Positions 1 through 6,508 of a DNA stretch of 8,101 nt are shown piece after piece (position 1 is the first letter of the stretch; each line of letters begins with the position of its first letter). The DNA is from Bacilli bacterium. GTDB taxonomy: Bacteria; Bacillota_I; Bacilli_A; RF39; UBA660. Below the pieces are notes generated by a model. It made no database searches, was not told the origin of the DNA, and worked only from the letters and a program-made list of their open reading frames with translations. The DNA lies in assembly GCA_028684435.1 (NCBI GenBank), contig JAQUFX010000020.1, positions 1 to 8,101 on the forward strand, given 5' to 3'. The position numbers were made by a program, and so were the translations under genes.

Positions 1-263
1 TTAGTATTTTCATAATAATTACGTTCTGATATTTCGTCTAGAATAATTTCTAATTCTTCATCTAATGTTTCTTCATAAGCTTCATTAATTAAATAAATTA
101 ATTCATTTAATGTAACAATATTTTTATATTCTATTTTCATTTTATCTAACACACTTATTTGGTAAGAAGTTAGATTTAAATAATCATTTATTTTTTTTAA
201 TTTATTTGTTTTAAAATCTAAATTATTGATTAAATCTTCGATATTTATATTTTTTATATTCAT
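1..263 (-). CDS. Hypothetical protein, 3' end cut by window edge
   Basis: I do not recognise this protein. The reading frame opens at ATG (263-261) and stays open for 87 codons to the left window edge, so the C-terminus is missing; the TTA at bases 1-3 is out of frame and is not its stop. The visible part is hydrophilic and predicted helical. It starts MNIKNINIEDLINN, has a Lys/Asn-rich stretch (about residues 18-30), then a Leu/Ile/Glu-rich acidic stretch (about residues 48-80, containing LIYLINEAYEE and LDEELEIILDE). There is no signal peptide or membrane segment. The start lies one base after the stop codon of the upstream membrane-protein gene and has no visible Shine-Dalgarno sequence, which suggests translational coupling in the same operon. 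The open frame and tight spacing support a real gene; its role is unknown. Confidence 0.6.
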   Translation of the reverse strand, partial: MNIKNINIEDLINNLDFKTNKLKKINDYLNLTSYQISVLDKMKIEYKNIVTLNELIYLINEAYEETLDEELEIILDEISERNYYENT

Positions 264-264
264 G

Positions 265-1311
265 TTAGGTTGCACTATATAATTTTATGGTTTTATCATT
301 AATAGGAACTGAAAGAATAGTTTTACCTTCTTCATTTGCAACATTTACTATTATTACTTCTCCGTTTTCTTTAGTTAAGGAAATATTATCATTATTTAGA
401 GTATATGTTCCAGATATATCATCACTATTACATGTATTATTTATAGTATCAAAAGTTATGTTAGTATATAAAAATGATTTATCTTCATTAACTATTAAAG
501 TTAAAGGTTTATTTGGGCATGTACTTGGTTCTGATTCTTTATATAATCCATAACTAATAACAAGTTGTTCAATAGCTTTAGTGGTTGTGGTAGTATTTGA
601 TTCTTGAAAAGGTAATTTTATCCCATCTGGTAATTTTATATTATTTGGCAATTTAATTATTCCTTCAGATATAAAATACCAAAATGTAGCTAAAATTGCT
701 CCTAAAATAATTAACAAAGCAAAAAAACCAACTATTGCATTTCCTTTTTCTTTTTCTTGTTTTATTGGTTCTTCAAGAACAATCTTTTTTTCCAATTTCA
801 CCTCTTGTTCATTAGGTTGATTATTTTGAATTGTTGTCGGTTCAGGAGTAGGAGTAACAAGATTGCTTTGAGGCTCTTCAGTTATAACAAGTTCAGGGGT
901 AGTATTGATAGGTTGCTCTACTATAGGTTCTTCTAGATTAGTTATTGGAGTAGGAAAAACGACATTATTATCATTTATTTGAGGTTGCTGAGTTATAATT
1001 GGCTCTTCGTTAATATCTGGAATATTAGGAATTAAAGCTGGTTCTGGAGCAACTAATGTAGTGGGATTATTTTGCATTTCATTATTTACAGGTGCTTCAT
1101 TTTGATTTGGGAAAGCATTTTGGATATTATTAGTTAAGCCAGAAGCAGATTCTTCTTTCACGGTTAAATTAGCAACATTTTCTTGAGTATTATTTTGTGT
1201 TATAGGTTGTGATGGGGCGTCATTATCAAATATATTAACACTATTGGTAATTTGATTACTTACTTCATCTATTTTTTTAGGTAATTCAAAATTATCTTCT
1301 TTATTATTCAT
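265..1311 (-). CDS. Single-pass membrane protein with disordered N/P/Q-rich cytoplasmic region and small extracytoplasmic domain
   Basis: A 348-residue protein of unknown function. Residues 1-188 are low-complexity, rich in Asn, Gln, Pro, Glu and Thr, and probably disordered. A Lys/Glu cluster (about 171-189) precedes one membrane helix at about 191-214 (IVGFFALLIILGAILATFWY). There is no N-terminal signal peptide, so an N-in/C-out topology is likely. After the helix come three tandem IKLPxx hexapeptides (219-236), a Thr run and a C-terminal domain (about 245-348) of predicted beta strands with only two cysteines, Cys265 and Cys294, which could form a disulfide outside the cell. The pattern of short strands (GTYTLNNDNISLT, then VIIVNVANEEGKTILSV) resembles small lipocalin-like beta domains, but this is a guess. 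The start is supported by AGGAG at 1320-1324, 8 bases upstream. It lies 45 bases after the nuclease gene and has its own predicted promoter. Confidence 0.85.
   Translation of the reverse strand: MNNKEDNFELPKKIDEVSNQITNSVNIFDNDAPSQPITQNNTQENVANLTVKEESASGLTNNIQNAFPNQNEAPVNNEMQNNPTTLVAPEPALIPNIPDINEEPIITQQPQINDNNVVFPTPITNLEEPIVEQPINTTPELVITEEPQSNLVTPTPEPTTIQNNQPNEQEVKLEKKIVLEEPIKQEKEKGNAIVGFFALLIILGAILATFWYFISEGIIKLPNNIKLPDGIKLPFQESNTTTTTKAIEQLVISYGLYKESEPSTCPNKPLTLIVNEDKSFLYTNITFDTINNTCNSDDISGTYTLNNDNISLTKENGEVIIVNVANEEGKTILSVPINDKTIKLYSAT
611..664 (-). repeat. Three tandem 18-base units encoding IKLPxx hexapeptides
   Basis: Units at 611-628, 629-646 and 647-664 each begin (plus strand) with GGtAATTTtA or a close variant. 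On the coding strand they give three successive hexapeptides of the form IKLP plus two residues (NN, DG, FQ), just outside the membrane helix of the gene at 265-1311. The third unit is more diverged in DNA. It looks like a small in-frame duplication forming a juxtamembrane linker. Confidence 0.7.
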
Positions 1312-1339
1312 TTTTTACACTCCTTTTTATTATATAAAA

Positions 1340-1368
1340 ATTATATCACAATTATTTTATTTCTTCAA
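1340..1368 (-). promoter_or_regulatory. Predicted sigma-A promoter for the membrane-protein gene
   Basis: Reading leftward: -35 TTGAAG (1368-1363), 17-base spacer, -10 TATAAT (1345-1340) preceded by an extended -10 TG (TGATATAAT). The predicted start of transcription is near 1333, giving a leader of about 20 bases that contains the AGGAG ribosome binding site. The -35 and part of the spacer lie inside the last codons of the nuclease gene, so the downstream two genes can probably be expressed independently of it. Predicted by eye only. Confidence 0.6.
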
Positions 1369-2133
1369 TTTATTTTTTATGACTTTTTTATTAATAAGAT
1401 ATGCTAAGAATAGCAAAATAAATATTATTATTTCTGAATTTGTATTATCTTTTTCGAATTGGGCTTTTAGTTTAGTATTACTTTTAATTCTGGTATTAAA
1501 ATCAAAATTTTTATTATTATAATTCCACCCAATAAATTGATAACCTTTTTTATAAGCTTCAAAGTATTTAATTTTATCATTTTCAAATATTTCTTTAGTA
1601 ATTATTTTATCATCAATTTGAAATTCTACTTTATAAATAAAATCATTAGTATTCCATATACCTAATTTCTTTTCTTTTGATAGGTCTTCTAACTTAAATA
1701 ATCTATCTATATATTTATAATCTCCATAAAGATAATCCAGTTTCGCATATCCTAAATTAATTAATTCTTCTTGAAGTAAATAGTTATCTATCCAAACCCA
1801 AGCTAGAACTCGATTATATTTATCATATTTAGAACTATCTTCATCATATTCTAATTTTATACTATTAGCATTTTTAATTTTATTACATGTATACTCGCTA
1901 GCTAATACTCCAATAGGATCTTTTTCTTTATTTGGATGAACAGTTTCTGGAGTATCTATTGCTAAAAATCTTACTTTAATTTCTTCATTATTTAAAGTGA
2001 ATAATGCTGTATCTCCATCTATACATTTTTTAAATTTAACAATATCAACATTAGAATCTTCAGCATTTGCATAAAGAGAAAAGAAAGTAAAGCATAATAA
2101 TAAAAAAATAGACTTTTTAAATAATGTTTTCAT
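1357..2133 (-). CDS. Secreted, membrane-anchored thermonuclease (SNase family) with C-terminal InlB B-type repeat
   Basis: A Ca-dependent staphylococcal-nuclease-type enzyme predicted to cut DNA or RNA outside the membrane. Residues 1-24 form a signal peptide with a likely cleavage site ANA|ED. The SNase domain spans about 30-160. All key residues align with S. aureus nuclease: IDGDT with Asp41 (=D21), Arg55 (=R35), DTPET with Asp60, Thr61 and Glu63 (=D40, T41, E43), and KYDKYNR with Arg108 (=R87), so it should be active. Residues about 167-226 match the Listeria-Bacteroides repeat (Flg_new family): KKGYQFIGW, then FDF, then a closing strand ending LKAQF. A short hydrophobic segment (235-247) and a Lys-rich tail anchor the C-terminus; there is no LPXTG sorting motif. 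The start is supported by AAGAGG at 2141-2146, 7 bases upstream. It is the first gene of the leftward group. Possible roles are nutrient nucleic-acid scavenging or matrix DNA degradation; the family call is firm, the role is inferred. Confidence 0.95.
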   Translation of the reverse strand: MKTLFKKSIFLLLCFTFFSLYANAEDSNVDIVKFKKCIDGDTALFTLNNEEIKVRFLAIDTPETVHPNKEKDPIGVLASEYTCNKIKNANSIKLEYDEDSSKYDKYNRVLAWVWIDNYLLQEELINLGYAKLDYLYGDYKYIDRLFKLEDLSKEKKLGIWNTNDFIYKVEFQIDDKIITKEIFENDKIKYFEAYKKGYQFIGWNYNNKNFDFNTRIKSNTKLKAQFEKDNTNSEIIIFILLFLAYLINKKVIKNKLKK

Positions 2134-2159
2134 AATTAAACCTCTTAGTATTTTATCTT

Positions 2160-2188
2160 ATTTTAAATCTTTATATATCAATTGTAAA
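2160..2188 (-). promoter_or_regulatory. Predicted promoter of the thermonuclease gene
   Basis: Reading leftward: -35 TTTACA (2188-2183), 17-base spacer, -10 TAAAAT (2165-2160). Transcription would start near 2153, about 20 bases before the ATG, with AAGAGG in the leader. It lies back to back with the promoter of the rightward operon in the 120-base divergent region, and the two do not overlap. An alternative -10 (TAAAAT at 2155-2150) lacks a matching -35. Confidence 0.5.
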
Positions 2189-2200
2189 GATAGTTTTTAT

Positions 2201-2229
2201 TTGAATGTTAACTAATAGTATGGTAAAAT
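2201..2229 (+). promoter_or_regulatory. Predicted promoter of the rightward three-gene operon
   Basis: The -35 TTGAAT (2201-2206), a 17-base spacer and the -10 TAAAAT (2224-2229) form the promoter, with an extended -10 TG at 2221-2222. Transcription would start near 2236, leaving a leader of about 18 bases that is mostly ribosome binding site. No operator-like palindrome was seen next to it. Confidence 0.55.
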
Positions 2230-2253
2230 TACTTATAGTAAAGAGGTGATATA

Positions 2254-3651
2254 TTGAAGCCGATACAAACATTATTAGATGAATTAACAAAACGAATAAC
2301 AACGACTACTTCTTTAATCGTTGAATTAGAAAGAAATAAAAATGCAGTTTTAGCTATTGAAAATATTTTATTTAAATATGATATTACTGCTGATGCATTA
2401 AAAATAGATAATATAGTTAAAATCAATGATCAAGATTATAGTAATATATTAGAAGAAATGGGCGAAGAAGATATATTAACATTAACTGAAAACTTTTCTA
2501 AAAATAAAGAAATTATAAAATTATATCAAGAAATAACCTCTACTCATGGTAATGTTGCTGAAGCACCTCAATATAATAAAGCGATTGAAGAAATAAAAAA
2601 AATAACATTTCAAATATCAAATTATCTAACTCAATTTAAAAATGAACAAAAAGGTCATATTTCTTCATTGGAAGAAGTGCTTGAATCTTATAATAAATAT
2701 GCTAATAAATTTAAGATTGGCGAATTAATTGAACCTATTTTCGATATGAATGATTTTAATGACATGCTTAATAAATGTGGTTTAGACTTGACAACTAAAT
2801 CTGCTATTAAAAAAGAAGTAGGAAAATTAAATTATAGTCTAGTTATTAATAAAGGGATATCTAAGAATGAAAATGAAAAAGCACTTGATAAATATAGAGT
2901 AATTGTACAAAGAAAAAAACAAGAATATGGAAAAACATTAGAAGAAGTACAAGAAATATTTTTATCAAAAAATTTAATTATAAATATAGATAATATTTTA
3001 ATAAGAATTGATGAAATCGCTAACAAAATTGAAAAGCCTTATAAAATAATTCAAAATGCCATAGTATGTTTAATGCTTGAAAAAGAAATAAATGCTTATG
3101 ATAAAATTATTTTAGAACAAAGAGAAATAACTTCTGAAATAAAAGAAGAAGCAATAATTACATGCGAAAAACTATTAGAAATATCTCGAATGAAACCTTT
3201 CAAATCAACTATAGAAAATGCAAAAATTAATGAAAAAGAAAAAGAAACAAAAAAAACTAAAAATGCTAAAATGATTAAAAAAGATGAAAATATAATATTA
3301 ATAGAAAAAATTCAAGAAATCATTATCGAAGAAACAGAATTATTAAAAAGTTTTAGTGAAAATGATATGTCAAGATTAACCGAAATTTCAAATTTATATG
3401 AAAAATATGTAAATGAAGAAGAATCTTATGAAAAAAACAAACTCACATTAGCTTACATAGCAGAAACTTTAAGATTGAATTTAATTTTATTTAAACAATT
3501 ATTAAAAAATTACAATGAGGATAAAAAGCAATATGAAATTGAATATAAGAATATGGTCGGAGATTTAAGAGAATATTTAGATACTTATGATATTGTTAAA
3601 AAAAGAGTTTTAGAATATAAAGAGAAAGAACAAAATGCATTAAAAAAATAA
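2254..3651 (+). CDS. Coiled-coil-rich cytoplasmic protein of unknown function (465 aa)
   Basis: I do not recognise this protein. The start codon is TTG, supported by a strong site GAGGTGAT at 2243-2250 and by the absence of any nearby in-frame ATG. The protein is almost entirely charged and helical, rich in Lys, Glu, Ile, Leu and Asn, with heptad-like stretches at about 110-150, 205-260, 280-310 and 345-465. A highly basic Lys-rich linker lies at about 327-345 (NEKEKETKKTKNAKMIKKD), and a less charged segment at about 155-200 may be a small folded domain. There is no signal peptide, membrane helix, nucleotide-binding motif or metal-binding cluster. It is the first gene of an operon with the next two, 27 bases upstream of the second. 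Structural, scaffolding or nucleic-acid-associated roles are all possible; none is shown by the sequence. Confidence 0.85.
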   Translation: MKPIQTLLDELTKRITTTTSLIVELERNKNAVLAIENILFKYDITADALKIDNIVKINDQDYSNILEEMGEEDILTLTENFSKNKEIIKLYQEITSTHGNVAEAPQYNKAIEEIKKITFQISNYLTQFKNEQKGHISSLEEVLESYNKYANKFKIGELIEPIFDMNDFNDMLNKCGLDLTTKSAIKKEVGKLNYSLVINKGISKNENEKALDKYRVIVQRKKQEYGKTLEEVQEIFLSKNLIINIDNILIRIDEIANKIEKPYKIIQNAIVCLMLEKEINAYDKIILEQREITSEIKEEAIITCEKLLEISRMKPFKSTIENAKINEKEKETKKTKNAKMIKKDENIILIEKIQEIIIEETELLKSFSENDMSRLTEISNLYEKYVNEEESYEKNKLTLAYIAETLRLNLILFKQLLKNYNEDKKQYEIEYKNMVGDLREYLDTYDIVKKRVLEYKEKEQNALKK

Positions 3652-3678
3652 AAGTAGAATTAAAAAGGAGGAAAAATT

Positions 3679-5733
3679 ATGTTGTCAGGAAAAGAACTAT
3701 TAATTAGTATTATTAAGCCAGCTTTATCTACCTTAGATAACAATAAAATTCAACAGTTGGCATTTGATAATACTGAATTAAATACTTTTTTAAATAATTT
3801 TAACCTTCCTGAAGATATTGTCAATTTGACTGAAGGAATTCTTAATAATTTAGTAAATAATCTAGAACCTCTTGAGGCTCGTAACTATTTTTTAGGTAAT
3901 ATTAAATTCATTAAAGGTTTAGCTGAATTAGCTAAACAAAATCAAACAAAATTGACATTAAATAAAAATCAATTATTAAATTTAGAAGAATTAAAAGAAT
4001 TAATTAAAATAACTATTTCAAGAAATGAATATAATATTCAAAATGCGAACAAAAAAAGTGAAAATCAAATTTCTGATTATCGCAAAATTCTAGGAATTAT
4101 TCAAAAAGAATCATTATTTACTGAACAAGATTATGATATAATAGAAAAAATCGTTCGTACTGAAACACCAAATGATTCTGAAAGTAATCTGGAAAAAATA
4201 TTTACTTTTGTTAATGAATTTAATGCACGAAAATTAAGTGAAATATATACTGGAGTAAAAGAAAAACAAGTTATTAAACCAAATATAACTATAAATTTAT
4301 CACCTATTGAATCTAAAGAAGAACCAGAACAAGTAGTAGTTATGGAAAGAATTATTGAAGATTATCATGAAGAAGAGAAAATCGAAGAAATTGAGGTCAC
4401 ACCTTTAAATTTTGAAGATCCTGAACCTTTTCAGGATATATTTAGTTCAGTTAATCTAAGAAAAATGAAATCATCTGCCATATTAGTAGATGCTGAACAT
4501 ACCCAAAAATTAAAAGAAATATTATCTTATTTAGGTTATAATTATGATATTTTAGAAGAAGAATTAAAGAATAAATTAGCAAGTGAAGATTTAACTAAAA
4601 TTGAAGAATTTGCTAAGTATTTAAAAGAAGAAAATAAAGTTATACTATCTAAAATTAAAACAAATAATATTTATTCATTGATATTTATTTTAACAAAATC
4701 ATCTAAACAAAGAATAGAATTAATATTAAGCGTACTTTATAATTATTTTGGAATAAAAAGTGCTGGGGGAGAATTGTTTAAGATAATTAATAATGCTACA
4801 ACAATTTTTAGTGAACAAGGATGTCAAAATTTTGTTGAAAATGCTAAAATATTTAAACAATATAATGTCGCTATTAGTAATATTATTGATAAGAATATTA
4901 ATTTTTTACATATGGATTATGAAGAATTAATATCTAATATAGATTTACTTATAAATTACGGAGCTGATATTAGCATTCTAATTGATAAATGTAATTTTTC
5001 ACTGAATACTCATTATTCTTTTAATGGTTTTTCTAGTTTAATTAAAAAAAATTTAAATATTTTAAAGCAATATAGTTTTGATTTACAAATGTTTTTTGAA
5101 GAAAAAAATTCTTGTTATACCATATTAAGTAGTATTGATTTAGCATCTAAAATCGACCAATTCATTGAAGTTGGTTTAAATGAATTTATTCATATTAATA
5201 GTAAAAATTCCGGGAATATATTAAAAACATTAATAATTAAAAGAATATATTATGCCCATAAAAATAAAATGCCTGTTTGGGAAAACATAGATATAGAGTA
5301 TAAAAGATTAATTAATTGTTATTTTACTAATGATGATTCTAATTTGTCATTTCAAGAATTTGATCAATTAAAAAAATATATTAAAGATGGAGAAGGTATT
5401 ATTAATGAATCTGAAATTAATATGATAAAAAGTGATTATCCTATAATGGAATTAATTGATGAAGGAAATAGGCCAGCTATTTATTCAAATTCACCACTTG
5501 CTTTATTAAAAAGAAAATTGGAACTAATATTTGATACTCAAATAATATCTAGACCAAAAGTTTTTAGAATTTTCAAACTATTAATGGCAGATGGTTTTAA
5601 TGAAAAGAAAGCCTTATTATACGCTTTAGTATATAATTCAATTTTAGAAGAAAAAGAATTTCTTTTTATTAAAAATTTAGTTGAAGGAATAGGAGTTGAG
5701 AAGAAAAATGATGAACTATTTAGAACAGTTTGA
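3679..5733 (+). CDS. Large alpha-helical repeat protein of unknown function (684 aa)
   Basis: An unrecognised cytoplasmic protein without signal peptide or membrane segment. The ATG follows a perfect AAGGAGG (3665-3671) at 7 bases. It has three parts: an N-terminal helical region (1-200), an acidic Glu-rich linker (about 210-255, containing IIEDYHEEEKIEEIEV), and a C-terminal helical region (260-684). The latter contains about six degenerate units of 32-38 residues (roughly 303-338, 343-378, 382-413, 414-447, 448-485, 486-517). The clearest pair is LISNIDLLINYGADISILID and LIKKNLNILKQYSFDLQMFF: a helix, a turn with an aromatic-Gly/Ser-x-Asp step, then a second helix. This spacing recalls mTERF-type or other helical solenoids that bind nucleic acid or protein, but no catalytic motif is visible. 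Its stop (TGA 5731-5733) lies inside the next gene. The existence of the gene is firm; the function is unknown. Confidence 0.88.
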   Translation: MLSGKELLISIIKPALSTLDNNKIQQLAFDNTELNTFLNNFNLPEDIVNLTEGILNNLVNNLEPLEARNYFLGNIKFIKGLAELAKQNQTKLTLNKNQLLNLEELKELIKITISRNEYNIQNANKKSENQISDYRKILGIIQKESLFTEQDYDIIEKIVRTETPNDSESNLEKIFTFVNEFNARKLSEIYTGVKEKQVIKPNITINLSPIESKEEPEQVVVMERIIEDYHEEEKIEEIEVTPLNFEDPEPFQDIFSSVNLRKMKSSAILVDAEHTQKLKEILSYLGYNYDILEEELKNKLASEDLTKIEEFAKYLKEENKVILSKIKTNNIYSLIFILTKSSKQRIELILSVLYNYFGIKSAGGELFKIINNATTIFSEQGCQNFVENAKIFKQYNVAISNIIDKNINFLHMDYEELISNIDLLINYGADISILIDKCNFSLNTHYSFNGFSSLIKKNLNILKQYSFDLQMFFEEKNSCYTILSSIDLASKIDQFIEVGLNEFIHINSKNSGNILKTLIIKRIYYAHKNKMPVWENIDIEYKRLINCYFTNDDSNLSFQEFDQLKKYIKDGEGIINESEINMIKSDYPIMELIDEGNRPAIYSNSPLALLKRKLELIFDTQIISRPKVFRIFKLLMADGFNEKKALLYALVYNSILEEKEFLFIKNLVEGIGVEKKNDELFRTV

Positions 5734-6004
5734 TATTACTGAAGAAGAAATTAGTTTATTAAAACAAACTTTGAAACCTGATGTAATTGAAAACTTTGAA
5801 GTTATGAGGAATAATGTAATAGAAGTCTTAACATATTTAAAAGAATTAGGCGTTACTAATTTATTAAATGTTATAACCTACCGTCCTGATTTATGTTTTA
5901 GAACTATTCATACCTTAGAACAAGATTTAATCAAGATTGATAAAAAACTTTTATTATTTATTTTTAATAATACAATAGATGATTTAACTAACTTTAATAT
6001 TTAA
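5696..6004 (+). CDS. Small helical protein, mTERF-repeat-like, overlapping the previous gene
   Basis: A 102-residue helical protein read in the +1 frame relative to the 684-residue protein, overlapping it by 38 bases. The start is uncertain: TTG 5696 has AAGGA (5684-5688) at 7 bases; ATG 5708 has AGGAG (5691-5695) at 12 bases and would give 98 residues. The overlap suggests translational coupling. Residues 40-80 (VIEVLTYLKELGVTNLLNVI, then TYRPDLCFRTIHTLEQDLIK) follow the mTERF-like scheme of helix, Leu-x-x-Leu-Gly-Val, helix, Arg-Pro-Asp-Leu, next helix. No membrane segment is obvious, although residues 84-90 are hydrophobic. The C-terminal TIDDLTNFNI is nearly repeated in GltX downstream. 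It may be a separate subunit or the broken-off C-terminus of the previous protein; the function is unknown. Confidence 0.72.
   Translation: MRRKMMNYLEQFDITEEEISLLKQTLKPDVIENFEVMRNNVIEVLTYLKELGVTNLLNVITYRPDLCFRTIHTLEQDLIKIDKKLLLFIFNNTIDDLTNFNI
5971..6000 (+). repeat. 30-base segment nearly identical to 6866-6895 in gltX
   Basis: Bases 5971-6000 and 6866-6895 match at 28 of 30 positions (mismatches at the 3rd and 19th bases), in the same orientation and the same reading frame. They encode TIDDLTNFNI at the end of the 102-residue protein and IIDDLTNFNI in glutamyl-tRNA synthetase. The flanks do not match. Confidence 0.6.
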
Positions 6005-6039
6005 CCCAATTAAGTTTATGATAAAAATTTTGTCAAGAT

Positions 6040-6066
6040 TTAGCACTTAGAGTTGACAAGTGCCAA
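6040..6066 (+). promoter_or_regulatory. CIRCE operator (HrcA-binding site)
   Basis: The inverted repeat TTAGCACTT (6040-6048), 9-base spacer (6049-6057), AAGTGCCAA (6058-6066) matches the CIRCE consensus TTAGCACTC-N9-GAGTGCTAA with the correct spacer. The arms pair at 8 of 9 positions. CIRCE is the known binding site of the heat-shock repressor HrcA. It covers the -35 element of the following promoter, so bound HrcA would block transcription of the Hsp20 gene under normal conditions. Confidence 0.93.
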
Positions 6067-6080
6067 AATAATGATATAAT
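6053..6080 (+). promoter_or_regulatory. Sigma-A promoter of the hsp20 gene
   Basis: A consensus -35 TTGACA (6053-6058), a 16-base spacer and a consensus -10 TATAAT (6075-6080) with extended TG (6072-6073). The -35 straddles the CIRCE spacer and its right arm. Transcription should start near 6087, which places the in-frame ATG at 6087 at the very 5' end of the message and favours ATG 6105 as the start. Confidence 0.85.
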
Positions 6081-6104
6081 AATATTATGAAAGGAAGTGG
6101 ATTA

Positions 6105-6497
6105 ATGAATTTAATTCCAAAAAGTTTTTTCTTTAATGATGATTTTGATGACTTTTTTATTACTTCGTCAAAAAGAAACGATATGAAATGCGATATTTAT
6201 GAAAAGGATAATCTGTATCATATAGAAATGGATATTCCTGGATTCGATAAAGATGACATTAATATTGAATTAAAAAACAATTATTTAACAATTAAAGCAT
6301 CTAAAACTAAAGAAGAAAAAGATGAAGATAAAAATTACATCAGAAGAGAAAGAAGTTATGGGGAATATTCTAGAACATTTTCACTAGGAGAAGTAGATGA
6401 AGATAAAGTAGATGCAAAATTTGATAATGGTACATTATTAATTACAGTTCCTAAAAAACATGAAGATGAAATAAAGAAAACCATTGAAATAAAATAA
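6105..6497 (+). CDS. hsp20: Hsp20 / alpha-crystallin small heat-shock protein
   Basis: An ATP-independent holdase chaperone of the cytoplasm (130 residues from this start) that binds unfolding proteins under heat stress and passes them to the DnaK system. The start ATG 6105 has AAGGAAG (6091-6097) at 7 bases. The in-frame ATG 6087, which would add MKGSGL, sits at the predicted transcription start and would put the ribosome site inside the gene. The N-terminal arm (1-26) is Phe/Asp-rich (SFFFNDDFDDFF). The alpha-crystallin domain spans about 27-117: DIPGFDKDDI, an arginine/tyrosine-rich loop (YIRRERSYGEYSRTF) and the family's A-x-x-x-N-G-x-L signature as AKFDNGTLL (104-112). The C-terminus ends IEIK, a canonical I-x-I motif used in oligomer assembly. 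The gene forms a single transcription unit: CIRCE-controlled promoter before it, terminator after it. Confidence 0.96.
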   Translation: MNLIPKSFFFNDDFDDFFITSSKRNDMKCDIYEKDNLYHIEMDIPGFDKDDINIELKNNYLTIKASKTKEEKDEDKNYIRRERSYGEYSRTFSLGEVDEDKVDAKFDNGTLLITVPKKHEDEIKKTIEIK

Positions 6498-6508
6498 AGA
6501 AAAAACTT

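Noticed and set aside
1..3. TTA at the left edge as the stop codon of the leftward partial gene
   Set aside because: The frame set by ATG 263-261 places codons at 3-5, 6-8 and so on; the TTA at 1-3 is out of frame.
287..553. Plus-strand open frame of 88 codons opposite the membrane-protein gene
   Set aside because: It lies within a well-supported gene on the other strand, its composition looks like a reverse-strand shadow, and it has no ribosome site or promoter.
1357..1460. LPXTG cell-wall sorting signal at the C-terminus of the nuclease
   Set aside because: A hydrophobic segment and Lys-rich tail are present, but no LPXTG-like pentapeptide precedes them.
2062..2133. Lipoprotein signal for the thermonuclease because of Cys14
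   Set aside because: LLLC lacks the small residues of a lipobox, the Cys sits within the hydrophobic core, and a standard ANA|ED cleavage site follows.
2229..2426. Minus-strand open frame across the start of the 465-residue gene
   Set aside because: It is antisense to a gene with a strong ribosome site, and its hydrophobic composition is typical of the reverse of Lys/Glu-rich coding DNA.
2832..3026. Minus-strand hydrophobic open frame inside the 465-residue gene
   Set aside because: Reverse-strand reading of a Lys/Glu/Ile-rich gene gives Phe/Ser/Leu-rich strings; no ribosome site is present.
6087..6104. Upstream in-frame ATG for the Hsp20 gene adding six residues
   Set aside because: It coincides with the predicted transcription start, has no ribosome site before it, and the ribosome site for ATG 6105 would lie inside the coding part.
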